Assembly: GCA_000818945.1 (NCBI GenBank)
Contig: KN805397.1
Location: forward strand, 6,530 to 70,529
Origin: Schizochytrium sp. CCTCC M209059
Lineage: Eukaryota > Sar > Bigyra > Thraustochytrida > Thraustochytriidae
DNA: 64,000 nt
Direction: 5' to 3'
Position numbers and translations under genes: made by a program. Below are positions 19,762 to 29,885 of the stretch, piece by piece. The stretch's first letter is position 1; the number at the start of each line of letters is the position of its first letter. The notes under the pieces were generated by a model. That model was not told the origin of the DNA and did no database searches. It was given only the letters and a program-made list of their open reading frames with translations.

Positions 19762-22700
19762 CTAAGACGAGGAAGAGGACGAAAACGGCGGCGGTGGCGA
19801 TGGCGCAACGAGCGACGACGGTGCCACGTGCTTGTCAGCAGGATGTAAACGCACACGAGCTTCCGAGACACCGTTGCGCAAAGTACGCGGCTTCTTTTCG
19901 AGCTCGCCACGCTTGATCGAATAGCTCGAGTGCCACTGCGTCCAACACGAGATACGCTGCTTTGTGGAATACTTGATCTGCTTATGCAAAACAACATTGC
20001 AAAATTCGCAATGCTTGCGCGCAGCTTCGCCACAAACAACACAGCGTCGCGCCTTTGCTAGCGTTTGTTCCTCGTGCATGTTGGCAGACAGCCGCAGTTG
20101 TCGTACTTGCGGGTTGTTCGCCATTTCGATGATACCGCGCTTCTTGTCCGGGAAACGAAGTTTTGCATGCGTATCCGCAGAAAGCGCTGGCGTTGGCGTC
20201 ACCTCGTACATCTGCACAGGCCCCATGCCCATGGAAGCCCCATATGAGGAGTTCAGCAAGGTTCCCGACGCTGTCTCACCATGCGCGTTGTTGGATGCGC
20301 CTTGTCCAGCGTCCAAACCACGATCTTCACGGAGTGACGCCGCCCGCGAGAGCAATTGGAGCGAGAGCTGCTCTACAAAGTCTGCAAATTCCACACACAT
20401 GTCGCCGTACAAAAACTTGTACACACCCTCGAGCTTTTCGTCCCTCCACGCTTGATTTGCGTGCCAAAGCACGGCACTATTTGCCACCGTTGCCAAAAGT
20501 TTGCTGGTCACTACTGTGGATTCCCACGAGGCGTCCTCGGGCACTTGCGCGCGAAGTTGCGAGACGAAACGATCGAAAGAGGTCTTTCCGCGACGCGAGC
20601 TTGCATACGCACATTCGGCAAAACTCCGCAAGCTGTCGAGCGGGGCAACCGGTCCCATCTCCTTGCATCGTCTCTGCAGCGCTTGCCAGACCCTCAGCTT
20701 GCTCAAAATCGCAACGCGAGACGAACCCTTGAAAACGCTCGGAATGTCTGCGGCCACCGCCGCGGCATTTCCTTGGTCAACTACGCTCATCCAGGCCCAC
20801 TTGGCAAATCGCTCGGCCATCTCCTCCTGACGGGCCATCCATTGGGTCCGTAAGTCCAAAGATATACGGACCAAGACTGCATAGGTGACAGTGCCGCGTG
20901 ATGCGGCGCAAAAGAGCACAGATGACGTGCCGAGAATTGCGGCCGCGTGGATAAGCCGTGGTCGAAACGGAGCCGGGATTAGCTCAAACCATCTCTTCGA
21001 TCCCGCTGTGCACTCTACGTACGCGCCATTTTTCGCCGCTGCAGACTCCATGGCCATTTCGGCCGCGTCGAGAGTACACATGAAGATCTCAACAGGGCAC
21101 AAGATCCGATTTGTTCGAAGGCGCGCCAACTGACCTGGCCCATGCACAACGCAAATCGCAGACGGTGCTGTCCCAACTGCCGGCTGGCCTTCGAGATGCA
21201 GAAGACCTGGTAAAAACGCAGCCTCAACGAACGGGAGGTCCTGAACCAGTTCCAACGCTTCTCGCGGCGCCCTCGATTTCGGGCGGCGAATCCACTGGTC
21301 CACAAAATGATCAGCGATCAACTCTTCTGAAAGTTCTGAAGCAGACTCTTTCGGACTGCGAACAAGATTTTGTAATTGCAAAGGCAAGGCGTGGGTGCAA
21401 ATGCCAGCCGTGTCCTCTGTAAGAATAAAGGCCTGCATGAGATTGAAATGCAGGCCACGAAAGCCCACCTTTGTGATAGGCTCGAGGCGTTGGCGCACGA
21501 TTTTCTCAAGTGTTAACGTTGTGACTACCTCATCCGTGGCGAGAGCTCCTGTTTCGAGCACATTTCGCAGATCAGGCTCGCCACCAGCAGGAAGTTCGCG
21601 AACGCTTGGCTCTGCATCGTGAAGCTGGGAACTCCACTCATATTCATCGTTATATGCAGTCCAACGTTGCGGCCTCGCCGGCGTTTCAGTCGTGTCTGCG
21701 CCCCCGACGTCCTTTATTGACAGCACGTGCGGGCCACTTGTCCATTCGTGAATGTGATTATCCTCTGCAAAGAGAACTGCGCTTCCTCGTTCTGGGCGCT
21801 CGGGGTCAGCCACAAGCAGCTCATTAAAGGCCTTTAATTGAGATCCGCGCTTGGCTGTTGTTGACAACCCTGCTACGTCCTCACTGAGGTCTGCTGTTTG
21901 TTGCTGCTGCTGTTCCAGCGCGATGTAACACTCAACGTCACTCCCGCTGTGCGTCTGCATTGGCGAGCGTATTGCAACCGCGCGGGCCTCGAACGAAACG
22001 TGACTTAGCGATTTAACCTTGAAATTTTCAAGACGGGCGCTCGCAACGCAGGAATCCCCGCTCTGGCAAGCTGCGATTAGAAAAGACGGAAAACTTGCCG
22101 TATCAGCGTTCGCCTTGGCGACAACGCCACAGCCCATGGTTGCACAGCGAAGCAAAGATTCCGTGCCGGAACTCTCAGCCTCGAAAGAAACGCGGACGTC
22201 GCTCAGCGTTTCCAAAAGGCGAGAGTTCTTCAATTGACGAAGGGCACGGATCAACAGGTCTTCCGGACGCGGGCGCCCAAGCGAATGCACGCTAAACAAA
22301 TGAATTGGAAAGACGGCATCGTAACACGATATTGTAGTGTTTTCGTCGTTGGTTACGTCACTGCCCTGGCCTCGCGGGGAACACAATCCAAGTGTGCTTG
22401 GCATGCCCTTCGCCAGCGCCACGCAATGCTTTCCAAAATCGAGACGTCGCATCATAAACTGGGATAATGAGAGTTCGAGCGCCTCGTACGGGTCGGTGCT
22501 ATTGCTCATGGGATGCTCGTGGTCGAACGCACTAAGGTAATATTGGAGTTCCACGAATCGATCCAAACTAAGAATTGCGTCGACGCCGCTGCGTCTGGAC
22601 ACCACGCAGACGCCCTCGAGAGCACGGAAGGCATTTTCTGCCGAGGTTCCGCTTAAATGAAGCCAAAACATCATGGCCATGAGCGAAAGCAGTTCCCACT

Positions 22701-23199
22701 CCTCTGGTGGTTTGGCTGCTTGCGCGGAAATCATGCGTTTGCGGGTCCATTCAAATATTTGAGCGCGGGCGTTGCCAATTACATAAAAGAAGGCATCGAG
22801 GACAGATACGCTGCTGTCAAGGCCCAGTGTCGCCTCGGGCCAGATTACGTCGAGCTTTTGCATGACGCTCGTCACGTGCTGGTTCGCTTCTCGTTCGGTT
22901 GCCTCTACCTCCGAAGGCAGAACCACTCGGAGCTTTGGAGCTTCAGGCATCATCTCCCAGACGATACCGGCAGACACGCACCTTTTCGTGTTATCGTTCG
23001 CGCCAATTTGCGCGTCGTCGCCATGTACCTTTTTTTCTTCGTCACTCGCAGCATTGGACTCCTCCGGCCCTGGCTCTGGCGCCAAGGCCTCTGCGCGTCT
23101 CCTCTTCGATGCTCGGCCCGCCTGATGGGAGTCCTTTTCGCACCTTTCGTCGCTGGCATCCGCATGGCCTTCTTGGCCGCACGCCGAGCAGCTCTCCAT
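19762..23199 (-). CDS. PiggyBac transposase-like protein, probably domesticated
   Basis: Large intact frame of 1,145 residues. An acidic and basic N-terminus with a Cys pair (MESCSACG) leads into a region resembling the PiggyBac DDE_Tnp_1_7 start: PEEWELLSLMAMMFWLHLSG, then ILSLDRFVELQYYLSAFD. A helical stretch near residues 930-990 (ANSAVLWHANQAW...YGDMCVEFADFVEQL) and a C-terminal zinc-ribbon-like cluster (RCVVCGE, CEFCNVVLHKQ, then CWTQWH) match the end of PiggyBac transposases. I could not place the three catalytic Asp with confidence, and the middle is far longer than in active PiggyBac (about 600 residues). The open frame and lack of recognisable terminal repeats at its ends argue for a host gene or an old insertion, not a mobile copy. 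The in-frame sequence upstream of 23199 lacks ATG. Similarity is by eye and moderate. Confidence 0.5.
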   Translation of the reverse strand: MESCSACGQEGHADASDERCEKDSHQAGRASKRRRAEALAPEPGPEESNAASDEEKKVHGDDAQIGANDNTKRCVSAGIVWEMMPEAPKLRVVLPSEVEATEREANQHVTSVMQKLDVIWPEATLGLDSSVSVLDAFFYVIGNARAQIFEWTRKRMISAQAAKPPEEWELLSLMAMMFWLHLSGTSAENAFRALEGVCVVSRRSGVDAILSLDRFVELQYYLSAFDHEHPMSNSTDPYEALELSLSQFMMRRLDFGKHCVALAKGMPSTLGLCSPRGQGSDVTNDENTTISCYDAVFPIHLFSVHSLGRPRPEDLLIRALRQLKNSRLLETLSDVRVSFEAESSGTESLLRCATMGCGVVAKANADTASFPSFLIAACQSGDSCVASARLENFKVKSLSHVSFEARAVAIRSPMQTHSGSDVECYIALEQQQQQTADLSEDVAGLSTTAKRGSQLKAFNELLVADPERPERGSAVLFAEDNHIHEWTSGPHVLSIKDVGGADTTETPARPQRWTAYNDEYEWSSQLHDAEPSVRELPAGGEPDLRNVLETGALATDEVVTTLTLEKIVRQRLEPITKVGFRGLHFNLMQAFILTEDTAGICTHALPLQLQNLVRSPKESASELSEELIADHFVDQWIRRPKSRAPREALELVQDLPFVEAAFLPGLLHLEGQPAVGTAPSAICVVHGPGQLARLRTNRILCPVEIFMCTLDAAEMAMESAAAKNGAYVECTAGSKRWFELIPAPFRPRLIHAAAILGTSSVLFCAASRGTVTYAVLVRISLDLRTQWMARQEEMAERFAKWAWMSVVDQGNAAAVAADIPSVFKGSSRVAILSKLRVWQALQRRCKEMGPVAPLDSLRSFAECAYASSRRGKTSFDRFVSQLRAQVPEDASWESTVVTSKLLATVANSAVLWHANQAWRDEKLEGVYKFLYGDMCVEFADFVEQLSLQLLSRAASLREDRGLDAGQGASNNAHGETASGTLLNSSYGASMGMGPVQMYEVTPTPALSADTHAKLRFPDKKRGIIEMANNPQVRQLRLSANMHEEQTLAKARRCVVCGEAARKHCEFCNVVLHKQIKYSTKQRISCWTQWHSSYSIKRGELEKKPRTLRNGVSEARVRLHPADKHVAPSSLVAPSPPPPFSSSSSS

Positions 23200-24045
23200 C
23201 TCGTCCTGGCAGATCTTCGGCTGCTGATCTAGATCCCGATTCTTCACCGCCTGTTCCGCAACCTGCTCCACGCCCACGTCCTCGCACAGCGCCGCGAGCT
23301 AGCGCCGGGCAGGCCCGCTCGCGCGTCAGCCAGCCCGCCTGCCCGCCCGCCCGCCCGCCCGCCCGCTCGCTTGGAGTGCGTCTGCGGCTTTNNNNNNNNN
23401 NNNNNNNNNNNNNNNNNNNNNNNNNNNNNNNNNNNNNNNNNNNNNNNNNNNNNNNNNNNNNNNNNNNNNNNNNNNNNNNNNNNNNNNNNNNNNNNNNNNN
23501 NNNNNNNNNNNNNNNNNNNNNNNNNCGCAGCGGGCTCGCCGGGATGGCGATTTGCGCCCTGCAATTCAAAACCAATCTGATCCAAGGCGCCAGCGCCAAT
23601 CCAAGGCAGGCAGGCAGGCGAGCGGCCAGCCTCCGCCGGCCTCCGCGGCAACGCGGCGCTGCCTTCCGCCCTGCTGCTGCTGCTGCTGCTGCTGCGAGCC
23701 GGCCCCGGACGCGGTCGCGGTCGCGGGTCTGGACTCGGCGGCGGCGGGATGGAGGCAAGCAGGGAGAGGAAGGCGCTGGAAAAAAAAAAACGTAGCCGAG
23801 GATAAGATGGGGAATGAAGGATATGCTGGGACTCAACGGATCCCTGGGGAAAGGGCGGGAGAGGCACGCCGCAGAGCGAGCGCGTGCGCGGCAAAGCTCG
23901 CGCGCGGAAAAGGAGGACGCGAGGCGAGGCGAGACGAGGCAAGGCGAGGCGGGCGAGAGGGACGGGGGGGGGGGAAGGGAGATTGTACGGAGAGCAAAGA
24001 GGTAGGATATTTTGGAGCTGGCTGGAGAAAAAGGGGATCTGGAAA
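23200..24045. other. Intergenic region with assembly gap
   Basis: GC-rich divergent 5' flanks of the PiggyBac-like and ubiquitin-like genes. They surround the gap, with CCCG-rich repeats just before it and a GCT run and G-rich tracts after it. A first exon of either gene could be hidden in the gap. Confidence 0.5.
23392..23525. other. Assembly gap (134 N)
   Basis: Run of N. The left side is (CCCG)n, a composition that often stops sequencing. Confidence 0.99.
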
Positions 24046-24447
24046 ATGACGGTCACGTTGATGGTGGCCTCGGCCGCGCCGGAGACGGCGGCCTCGTATG
24101 TGGACACCGTGGCGGTGCGCATCAAAACAGAAGAGACAATCGCGGCGCTAAAAGCGCAGATATCGAACGCGAGCAAAACTTCGGCAACGCCGATTGGAAT
24201 CGAAGCGGCTGCGAATCTTAAATTGGTTCTCGGCGATTCGCTCCTTCTTGATGATGATTCTCGGACGCTTGCTTCATATCTCGAAGACCTTGGCCCTTGC
24301 CAAGCCCCGAAAGGATATGCAGGGGTAGTCTATGTTGCCAACGAAGTCGTTGGCGCTCCAATCTCTCATGGCCACAGGCGAGGTCATGGGCATCATTCGC
24401 GCAGACATTCAGAGCTTTCTACTTCAGGGAGACACTCCGAGGTCTAA
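24046..24447 (+). CDS. Ubiquitin-like-domain protein
   Basis: 133 residues. Residues ~15-90 read as a beta-grasp ubiquitin-like fold: DTVAVRIKTEETIAALKAQI (strand-helix), AANLKLVLGDSLLLDDDSRTLASYLEDLG. The last part matches the LxxxGxxLxDxxTLxxY pattern of ubiquitin-like domains. The C-terminus is His/Arg/Ser-rich (GHRRGHGHHSRRHSE) and has no GG processing site, so it is probably not conjugated. The start at 24046 is the first ATG before the domain; the upstream frame is Arg-rich and UTR-like. The specific family is not recognised. Confidence 0.6.
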   Translation: MTVTLMVASAAPETAASYVDTVAVRIKTEETIAALKAQISNASKTSATPIGIEAAANLKLVLGDSLLLDDDSRTLASYLEDLGPCQAPKGYAGVVYVANEVVGAPISHGHRRGHGHHSRRHSELSTSGRHSEV

Positions 24448-24847
24448 CAGAGTGTCGAGGTCCTACGCGTAAGGCAAGGCAGACAGCGCAACGTTACACT
24501 CATCACGTTCAAGTTCAAATGCGCAGAAGCCTAAGGAGATCACCTTATTGTATGGCAGCAGCGCAGCACAGCACAGCACGTGAAGCCTTTTCTTCTCCTC
24601 TTTGCGTGCTCTGCTCTGCTCTGCGCAAGTCTGATTTTCTACAAAACCATATCGACCATACGTCAAAAGCAACGTCGTCTGCTGCATTCCTGTCGCTAGA
24701 CTGACGTTTTGTAAATTCCCTCCAAGCTTCATTCATTGCCGCCCTCCCCAATCTTTTCCCCGGCAAAGTGGCCGCAAGAGAAAATGTACTTCGATCAAGA
24801 TCATCCAACAAAACCATTCCGCCCAGGCAAGGAAGGGCAAGGGGTCG
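24448..24847. other. Intergenic flank with pentamer repeats and a short uORF
   Basis: About 400 bp. Short AGCAC (around 24560-24580) and TCTGC (around 24607-24627) pentamer runs are present. An ATG at 24784 opens a 25-codon frame that overlaps the start of the next gene out of frame, so it could act as an upstream ORF. Confidence 0.4.
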
Positions 24848-25624
24848 ATGGCGAGGCGTGACGGCGGCGCGGCGCCGCGCCCTGGCGCAGGCGCAAGGCG
24901 CGGTGGGGGCGCAGGCGGCGGAGACAGCGGAGACGGCGGCTCGCGTCGACCGCTAGACGATCGTGTGGTGCTCAAAGATCCGGAGCTCCTCGAGGCAGAG
25001 ATTGAGCGCCTCCGGGCCAAAGCGCAAGGCAACACCAGTAAGAGCGCTGGCAGCCGGGCGGAGGACCGCGAGGCCGCCGAAAAGGATGCAGGTCGCCTCA
25101 AGATGCTCCTTGTCCAGCGAGCAAGACTCAAAGAGCGCGATGCCCGGCGCCAAAAGATGCGACAAGACTACGAGGCGAGAGATGTGCGACCTACCGGCTC
25201 TGCACCGCCGCCATCGCAGCGACGACGTCAAGGAGGCGGTGAAGGAGCGCGTTCGGAGGAACGCATCAAGTTCGCCAACCTTCAAGGGCGCAAAATCGCA
25301 ATCGGAGGCCAAGGTGGTGTTCCCTTGCCACCCAAACCTGGTCAATCTTCGAGCGCAGCGTCAGCCTTTCGTGCGCCATCTCCACCGCCTTGGCCACCAG
25401 AACCACTTCGCCCTATGCCACCTCCACCTCGCGATCCCAACGCGCGCTTACGACCGATTCCGCCGCCCCCGCCAGACGAAACGCAAGAATCTCAACCTTA
25501 TAAAAAGCATCGAACGGAACCACAAGAGACGGCCTCAGCGGCGCCCGAACACCAGGATCCTCGCGAAGCTTCAGCGGTGCGCGCCAGCATTGATCTTAGC
25601 AAGTACGATCGCAAATCCTCTTGA
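24848..25624 (+). CDS. Proline-rich charged protein, possibly WBP11-like
   Basis: 258 residues. A Gly/Arg-rich N-terminus is followed by LKDPELLEAEIERLRAKA and a charged helix (LKMLLVQRARLKERDARRQKMRQDYEAR), then a Pro-rich region with PPPPRDP and PPPPPDE runs, and an end SIDLSKYDRKSS. The KDPE..EAEIERL plus KxR helix plus poly-Pro layout recalls the splicing factor WBP11, but the conserved N-terminal NP..ARKE..K segment is missing. I treat the assignment as a guess. The protein is probably nuclear, given its basic content. No intron that would add an N-terminus was found. Confidence 0.6.
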   Translation: MARRDGGAAPRPGAGARRGGGAGGGDSGDGGSRRPLDDRVVLKDPELLEAEIERLRAKAQGNTSKSAGSRAEDREAAEKDAGRLKMLLVQRARLKERDARRQKMRQDYEARDVRPTGSAPPPSQRRRQGGGEGARSEERIKFANLQGRKIAIGGQGGVPLPPKPGQSSSAASAFRAPSPPPWPPEPLRPMPPPPRDPNARLRPIPPPPPDETQESQPYKKHRTEPQETASAAPEHQDPREASAVRASIDLSKYDRKSS

Positions 25625-26316
25625 GACGTACGACACGCGTGTACGTATGTTACAAAGTCGCTGTGTTCAAACGCACCGTATTGTCAGATCCCCATGTAGT
25701 ATAAATTAAAGAAATTGCATTCGCTCTTACGCACTTTGCATGGGAAACTTCAGCGCGAACAGTGTAATGCGCTGTTGCTGTTCAATTTACTTTTGCAGCT
25801 GTCTCGAGATGAGGCAAGACCCATCAAAGCTTCTTCCTTTTGCAAGAATAGAAAAACGCATTGCAATCCTTATCTGACAGAGTAAATGCTAACGCGCCAA
25901 GCGTGACTACAAACGCGCACGCTGTCGCTTCAATCTGTTCTCGACTCGGTCGAGACGAACGATTGCTCGCTCTAATGCTTCCTCCCTTCTCTTTCCGAGC
26001 GGCGAGGACTTATAAGCCATTGGAGCGCACTTCCGCAGTATCTTCGAGAATTGTCTTGTTTCTTACAACTGCCCGCAAAGGGCAGTCTCTCCCCACTTAA
26101 ACTGGGGCGTTCTCTCTCTTTTTTTTTGTTCTTCAAGATTGTGGTTCGACGCACGACGCAAGCCGTTTCTTTTTTTTCCTCCTCTTCTTTTCTCTCTTTT
26201 TCGGTCGCCAACCAAGCACGCCTTCACTAGATTGCTCGGTCGTTTGAGCTCGGCGGCCAGTATCTTAACGTCGCTGTATACCACGGAGGGTTTACTCGCC
26301 TGGGCTGCACATAGAC
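25625..26316. other. Intergenic flank with pyrimidine-rich tract
   Basis: About 690 bp. At 26110-26208 the plus strand is a long C/T-rich tract just upstream of the TMTC gene. Nothing else was recognised. Confidence 0.5.
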
Positions 26317-28659
26317 ATGCGGCTTGTGGCAGCAGGGGCCGCGGCCGCAGCGGCGGCTGCGACGGCCGTGTACGCAGGGACGCTGGAGTGCGGCTTCGTC
26401 TGGGACGACGTGCGCGCGATACGCGGCAACCTCGATGTCCTCGTTGGCCTCCGCGGAGACCTCTGGGACCTGGACCTGCTCAAAAATGACTTTTGGGGCG
26501 ATGCCATGGACCACGACAAGTCGCACAGGAGCTACAGACCCTTGGCGGTATGGACCTTTCGGCTCGACGCGTACAGGGGCAGAATCCTCGACGGTCATGG
26601 CAACGCTTACGTAAATCCGCGACCCTTTCACGAGACCAACGTGCTCCTGCACGCGCTCGCAAGTGCCCTCGTGGGCTGGCTCTGCGCCGTGATGCTGCTC
26701 GCACACAACGAAGCGCCCGAACAACGGCGAATAGTGGCAAATCCAAGTAATGGTAAAAAGGAACGAAAAAGACAGTCGTCAAAACACATTATTCAATCAG
26801 AGTCTAGACATGCAAAAGAAGAGTCCATGGATGCTGTCGCCCTGCCCTGCACGGCGGCGGCCCTCTTATTCGCAGTTCATTCGATACATACCGAGGCAGT
26901 CGCTGGCCTCGTGGGTCGTGCTGACATTCTCGCCTCCATTTTCTTCATTCTTGCAATTGGTGTTTACGAAAGGTATCGAATCGCCAGTGTAGCAGCGGCT
27001 CTCGCGATGGTGTCGACACTCTGCAAGGAAACCGGACTCACCGCGTTGGGTTACTGTATTTTCTCAGAGCTCTTGAGCTGGAGAGGTAAGCCTAGTGCTG
27101 CTCGCGTCGCCATGCTTGTCGCTGTCGTCGCAATGGCTCTTCGTACGCGACTTGCCTTGCACCAAGGAAAAGGTCTCTACGCATGGACAGTAATGGAGAA
27201 TCACATTGCGCTCGAACCGAGCCTATGGACGCGCATTTGTTCGTACGCTCACACGCACGCTCTGTATCTAAAGCTTCTCTTTTACCCTCGAGGGCTCTCG
27301 TACCACCACGGATTTGGAACGGTGCCTCTTCTCGAAAGTCCGAGCCCACTGAGCGTTTGTGCATACGCCTTGCTCCTATTGGTTTGCACTTTGGCCATGG
27401 TATGGCGGGATAAAAGGCTCGCACGTATCTTGGCGCTGTCTCTGTTGCCCTTTGTCCCTGCGTCCAACGTCCTTTTTCCAATCGGGGCCATCCTCGCGGA
27501 ACGTTTGCTGTACATTCCAAGTGTCGGCGCATGCGCGCTTCTAGCGCTCGTTTTGCATCGATCTCGCCATGCTTGGACGCGTACGTATCGCGTCCTCTGC
27601 CTTTTCCTTGCAGTCTACATCTCGTTTCTTTCCGTATGGACAGTTGAGCGCAACAAGGACTGGATGAGTGACGTGACTCTTTTCGAGGCTGGCTTGCGCG
27701 AGCATCCCACCAACATCGGCGCGTTAAGCAACGTAGGATACATGTATATGCAGGATGGTTCAAATCATACAAAGCTCGTAACGGCGCGCGAACTCTTTTT
27801 GAGGGCAACAAGTCTGCATCCTCGCTTTGCGACGGCGTGGCTCAATCTCAGCGTTGTAGCGCGAAAGTTGGGCAACGATACAGAAGCCATGCATGCCTTA
27901 CGCGAGCTCCTCTCGCTCGATCCAGAGCACTGCCGTGGCAAAGCGAGTCTTGCGGACATCCTCGTTTCGCGCGTGGAGATCGCGCAGGGAGGTGCAGAGC
28001 CTTCACAAGTACAAGAAGCAATGGAAGCGGCCGAGCACGCGTCGATAAATTGCCCAAAAATTCCTCTTGCGCACTATGCGCTCGCGAGACTTCTTGTACT
28101 AAAGGCGAATGAATCCGACGAGATCGACCACGCAAAGGAAGCTTTGGCCACTTTCGAAGAAGCGCTGCGACGAAGCGATGATTTGCCTCTTGATTCTCCG
28201 GAAAAGCTCGTGCACGGCAATGTGCTGAATGAAATGGCACTCTTTGCGCGGGCCCGCGATGACACTCAGACTGCTCTTACCTTGTGGGAACGAGCTCAGG
28301 CCATTCGCAACGTGTCCGGGGCAGTACTTTCGAATGCAGCAGTTCAAGGATGGTTGCACGCTGTTCGCACCTATGGTGCTGACAATGTAAAATTCACCTT
28401 TCCAAATGGTACCGAGATAAGCGGACTCGAACGTGCCCAGGAACTCATGGCACGGGCACTCGAAGCGGAGCCAAACAACGGCCTCGTCATGGCCAACGCA
28501 GGCTGGCTGCACGAGGTTCAAGGAAACCTCCTGACTGCCCAACAACTGTACATGGACGCGCAAAAGCTCGCTGGGAACCATCCAAGTATCATGGACAGTC
28601 TCAAAAGAGTTCAGGACCTCTTGGTGGCAGAGGAAAACGCACCTGTAGAGTCATTATGA
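26317..28659 (+). CDS. TMTC-type protein O-mannosyltransferase (DUF1736 plus TPR)
   Basis: ER membrane GT-C-fold O-mannosyltransferase; TMTC1-4 modify cadherins in animals. The 780-residue protein starts with a hydrophobic helix followed by the first lumenal loop LECGFVWDDVRAIRGN, which carries the acidic DD motif of the family. The SYRPLAVWTFRLD and PRPFHETNVLLHA segments follow, then HSIHTEAVAGLVGRAD and LCKETGLTALG. The DUF1736 region follows (KLLFYPRGLSYHHG). Around ten membrane spans are seen to residue ~445, then TPR units (NIGALSNVGYMYM..., RFATAWLNLSVVARKLG, NNGLVMANAGWLHEVQG). A hydrophilic Lys/Arg insert at ~145-170 is unusual. The length and order fit the family. The stop is 5 bp from the stop of the next gene on the other strand. 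Confidence 0.9.
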   Translation: MRLVAAGAAAAAAAATAVYAGTLECGFVWDDVRAIRGNLDVLVGLRGDLWDLDLLKNDFWGDAMDHDKSHRSYRPLAVWTFRLDAYRGRILDGHGNAYVNPRPFHETNVLLHALASALVGWLCAVMLLAHNEAPEQRRIVANPSNGKKERKRQSSKHIIQSESRHAKEESMDAVALPCTAAALLFAVHSIHTEAVAGLVGRADILASIFFILAIGVYERYRIASVAAALAMVSTLCKETGLTALGYCIFSELLSWRGKPSAARVAMLVAVVAMALRTRLALHQGKGLYAWTVMENHIALEPSLWTRICSYAHTHALYLKLLFYPRGLSYHHGFGTVPLLESPSPLSVCAYALLLLVCTLAMVWRDKRLARILALSLLPFVPASNVLFPIGAILAERLLYIPSVGACALLALVLHRSRHAWTRTYRVLCLFLAVYISFLSVWTVERNKDWMSDVTLFEAGLREHPTNIGALSNVGYMYMQDGSNHTKLVTARELFLRATSLHPRFATAWLNLSVVARKLGNDTEAMHALRELLSLDPEHCRGKASLADILVSRVEIAQGGAEPSQVQEAMEAAEHASINCPKIPLAHYALARLLVLKANESDEIDHAKEALATFEEALRRSDDLPLDSPEKLVHGNVLNEMALFARARDDTQTALTLWERAQAIRNVSGAVLSNAAVQGWLHAVRTYGADNVKFTFPNGTEISGLERAQELMARALEAEPNNGLVMANAGWLHEVQGNLLTAQQLYMDAQKLAGNHPSIMDSLKRVQDLLVAEENAPVESL

Positions 28660-28664
28660 CACGT

Positions 28665-29885
28665 CTACTCTGTGACTTTGTATCCCAGGTGGCGCGTGAG
28701 CAAGTCCGTTCCGAAAAGTTCCGGGTCCGCTTTGGCGTCAGGCGCCGCATATTCATCAGGGAGCACCACCCCAACGAGAAAGTTTTGTTCGAGCTCTTGT
28801 TTTTTCATCCTCCATTCCTGCAGCTGGGCACGTTGTTCGTCTGCCTTGGCCTTTTTTTCAGCAAATACCTCTTGACAAAATGCTTCAACTCTTTTCGCTT
28901 CCTTTTGGGCCTCAACGCGAGCCTGCTGTCTCCGTCTTTGCTGTTCTTGAAGATGCTCTGCACCGCGTTGAAGATTGCGTGCCTTACGTGACCGCACTTC
29001 CTGGGCCTCTGCTGCTTGTTTTTTCGCCTTCAATTCGTTCTCGCGCGCTTTCAACTGCTTTCGCTCGCGTTTGCTTTGCTTGAGACGGACAGTGGTACGT
29101 CGTTTTAGGTCCTTTTCTTTGGCCTGCACAAACTCCTCAAGCGAGAGACGTCGTTGAGGTTGTGATTCGATCCCGTCCTTGCTTTCGTTCTCTTTGGAGG
29201 CGTCTTCATTGCCCTTTTTGCGGCCTTGTCGTCGCAGAACGTGCTGTTTGTCGTTTTGCATTGAGCCTCCTGGAACCGCGCGTTCTTGTCGGTCGTTTAG
29301 TCTTGGATTGCGTTTGTGATACAGTTTGCTTGGCGTGCTCTCACGTCGGGACTGCGAAAAGCCCTCCTCAGCGCGGGCTTGAAAGTGCGGTATTAAACTC
29401 GGACGATGCGCGTCGCTCTCGGCGTCATTGTCGTTGGCGTCGTCGTTGGCGTCGTGCGATCCAAGCTCGCTGCCGCTCTCAAAAGAGTCCGCATCAGAGA
29501 TCGAACCCAACCTCCCATGATCATCGTTTTCATTGTCATCGTCGTTATCTTCAAAGCTCAAAATGGCAGCGTCGTCAACCTGCGGTGTTTCAAGTCGTGC
29601 TGGGACTCCAAGGATGTCTTTTGCGAGCTCAGCTCGATCATCTGCGACGAGGATACGACGACCGCCCACGCGCACGGCTCTACTTTCGCGTTTTACGAGC
29701 CCTCGCCGTCGCGCGGCTGCCTTTCCAGTTGTCGCAGCCGCGACGGCCTTGGCTGCAATCCTCCGGCCTGCACGTGGCTGTCTGCTTCGCGGCGATTGCT
29801 CATGCTGCCGTTGCTGCTGATGCCGCTCTCGCTGCTTTCGCTGCTGCTCTCGCTGCTGCCCTCGCCGCTGCAGCGTCATGATCAT
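28665..29885 (-). CDS. Coiled-coil protein, unrecognised
   Basis: 406 residues. The N-terminus is Gln/Arg-rich, then acidic and Asp/Asn-rich (residues ~110-155: DNDDDNENDD and DANDDANDND). Residues ~230-375 are a Lys/Arg/Glu/Gln-rich helix without helix breakers, surely a long coiled coil or single alpha-helix. The end, FGTDLLTRHLGYKVTE, is compact and may be the conserved part. No family was identified. The start is the first ATG (29885); the codon before it is GTG. The gene is tail-to-tail with TMTC, with only 5 bp between stop codons, so the 3' UTRs must overlap. Confidence 0.7.
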   Translation of the reverse strand: MIMTLQRRGQQREQQRKQRERHQQQRQHEQSPRSRQPRAGRRIAAKAVAAATTGKAAARRRGLVKRESRAVRVGGRRILVADDRAELAKDILGVPARLETPQVDDAAILSFEDNDDDNENDDHGRLGSISDADSFESGSELGSHDANDDANDNDAESDAHRPSLIPHFQARAEEGFSQSRRESTPSKLYHKRNPRLNDRQERAVPGGSMQNDKQHVLRRQGRKKGNEDASKENESKDGIESQPQRRLSLEEFVQAKEKDLKRRTTVRLKQSKRERKQLKARENELKAKKQAAEAQEVRSRKARNLQRGAEHLQEQQRRRQQARVEAQKEAKRVEAFCQEVFAEKKAKADEQRAQLQEWRMKKQELEQNFLVGVVLPDEYAAPDAKADPELFGTDLLTRHLGYKVTE

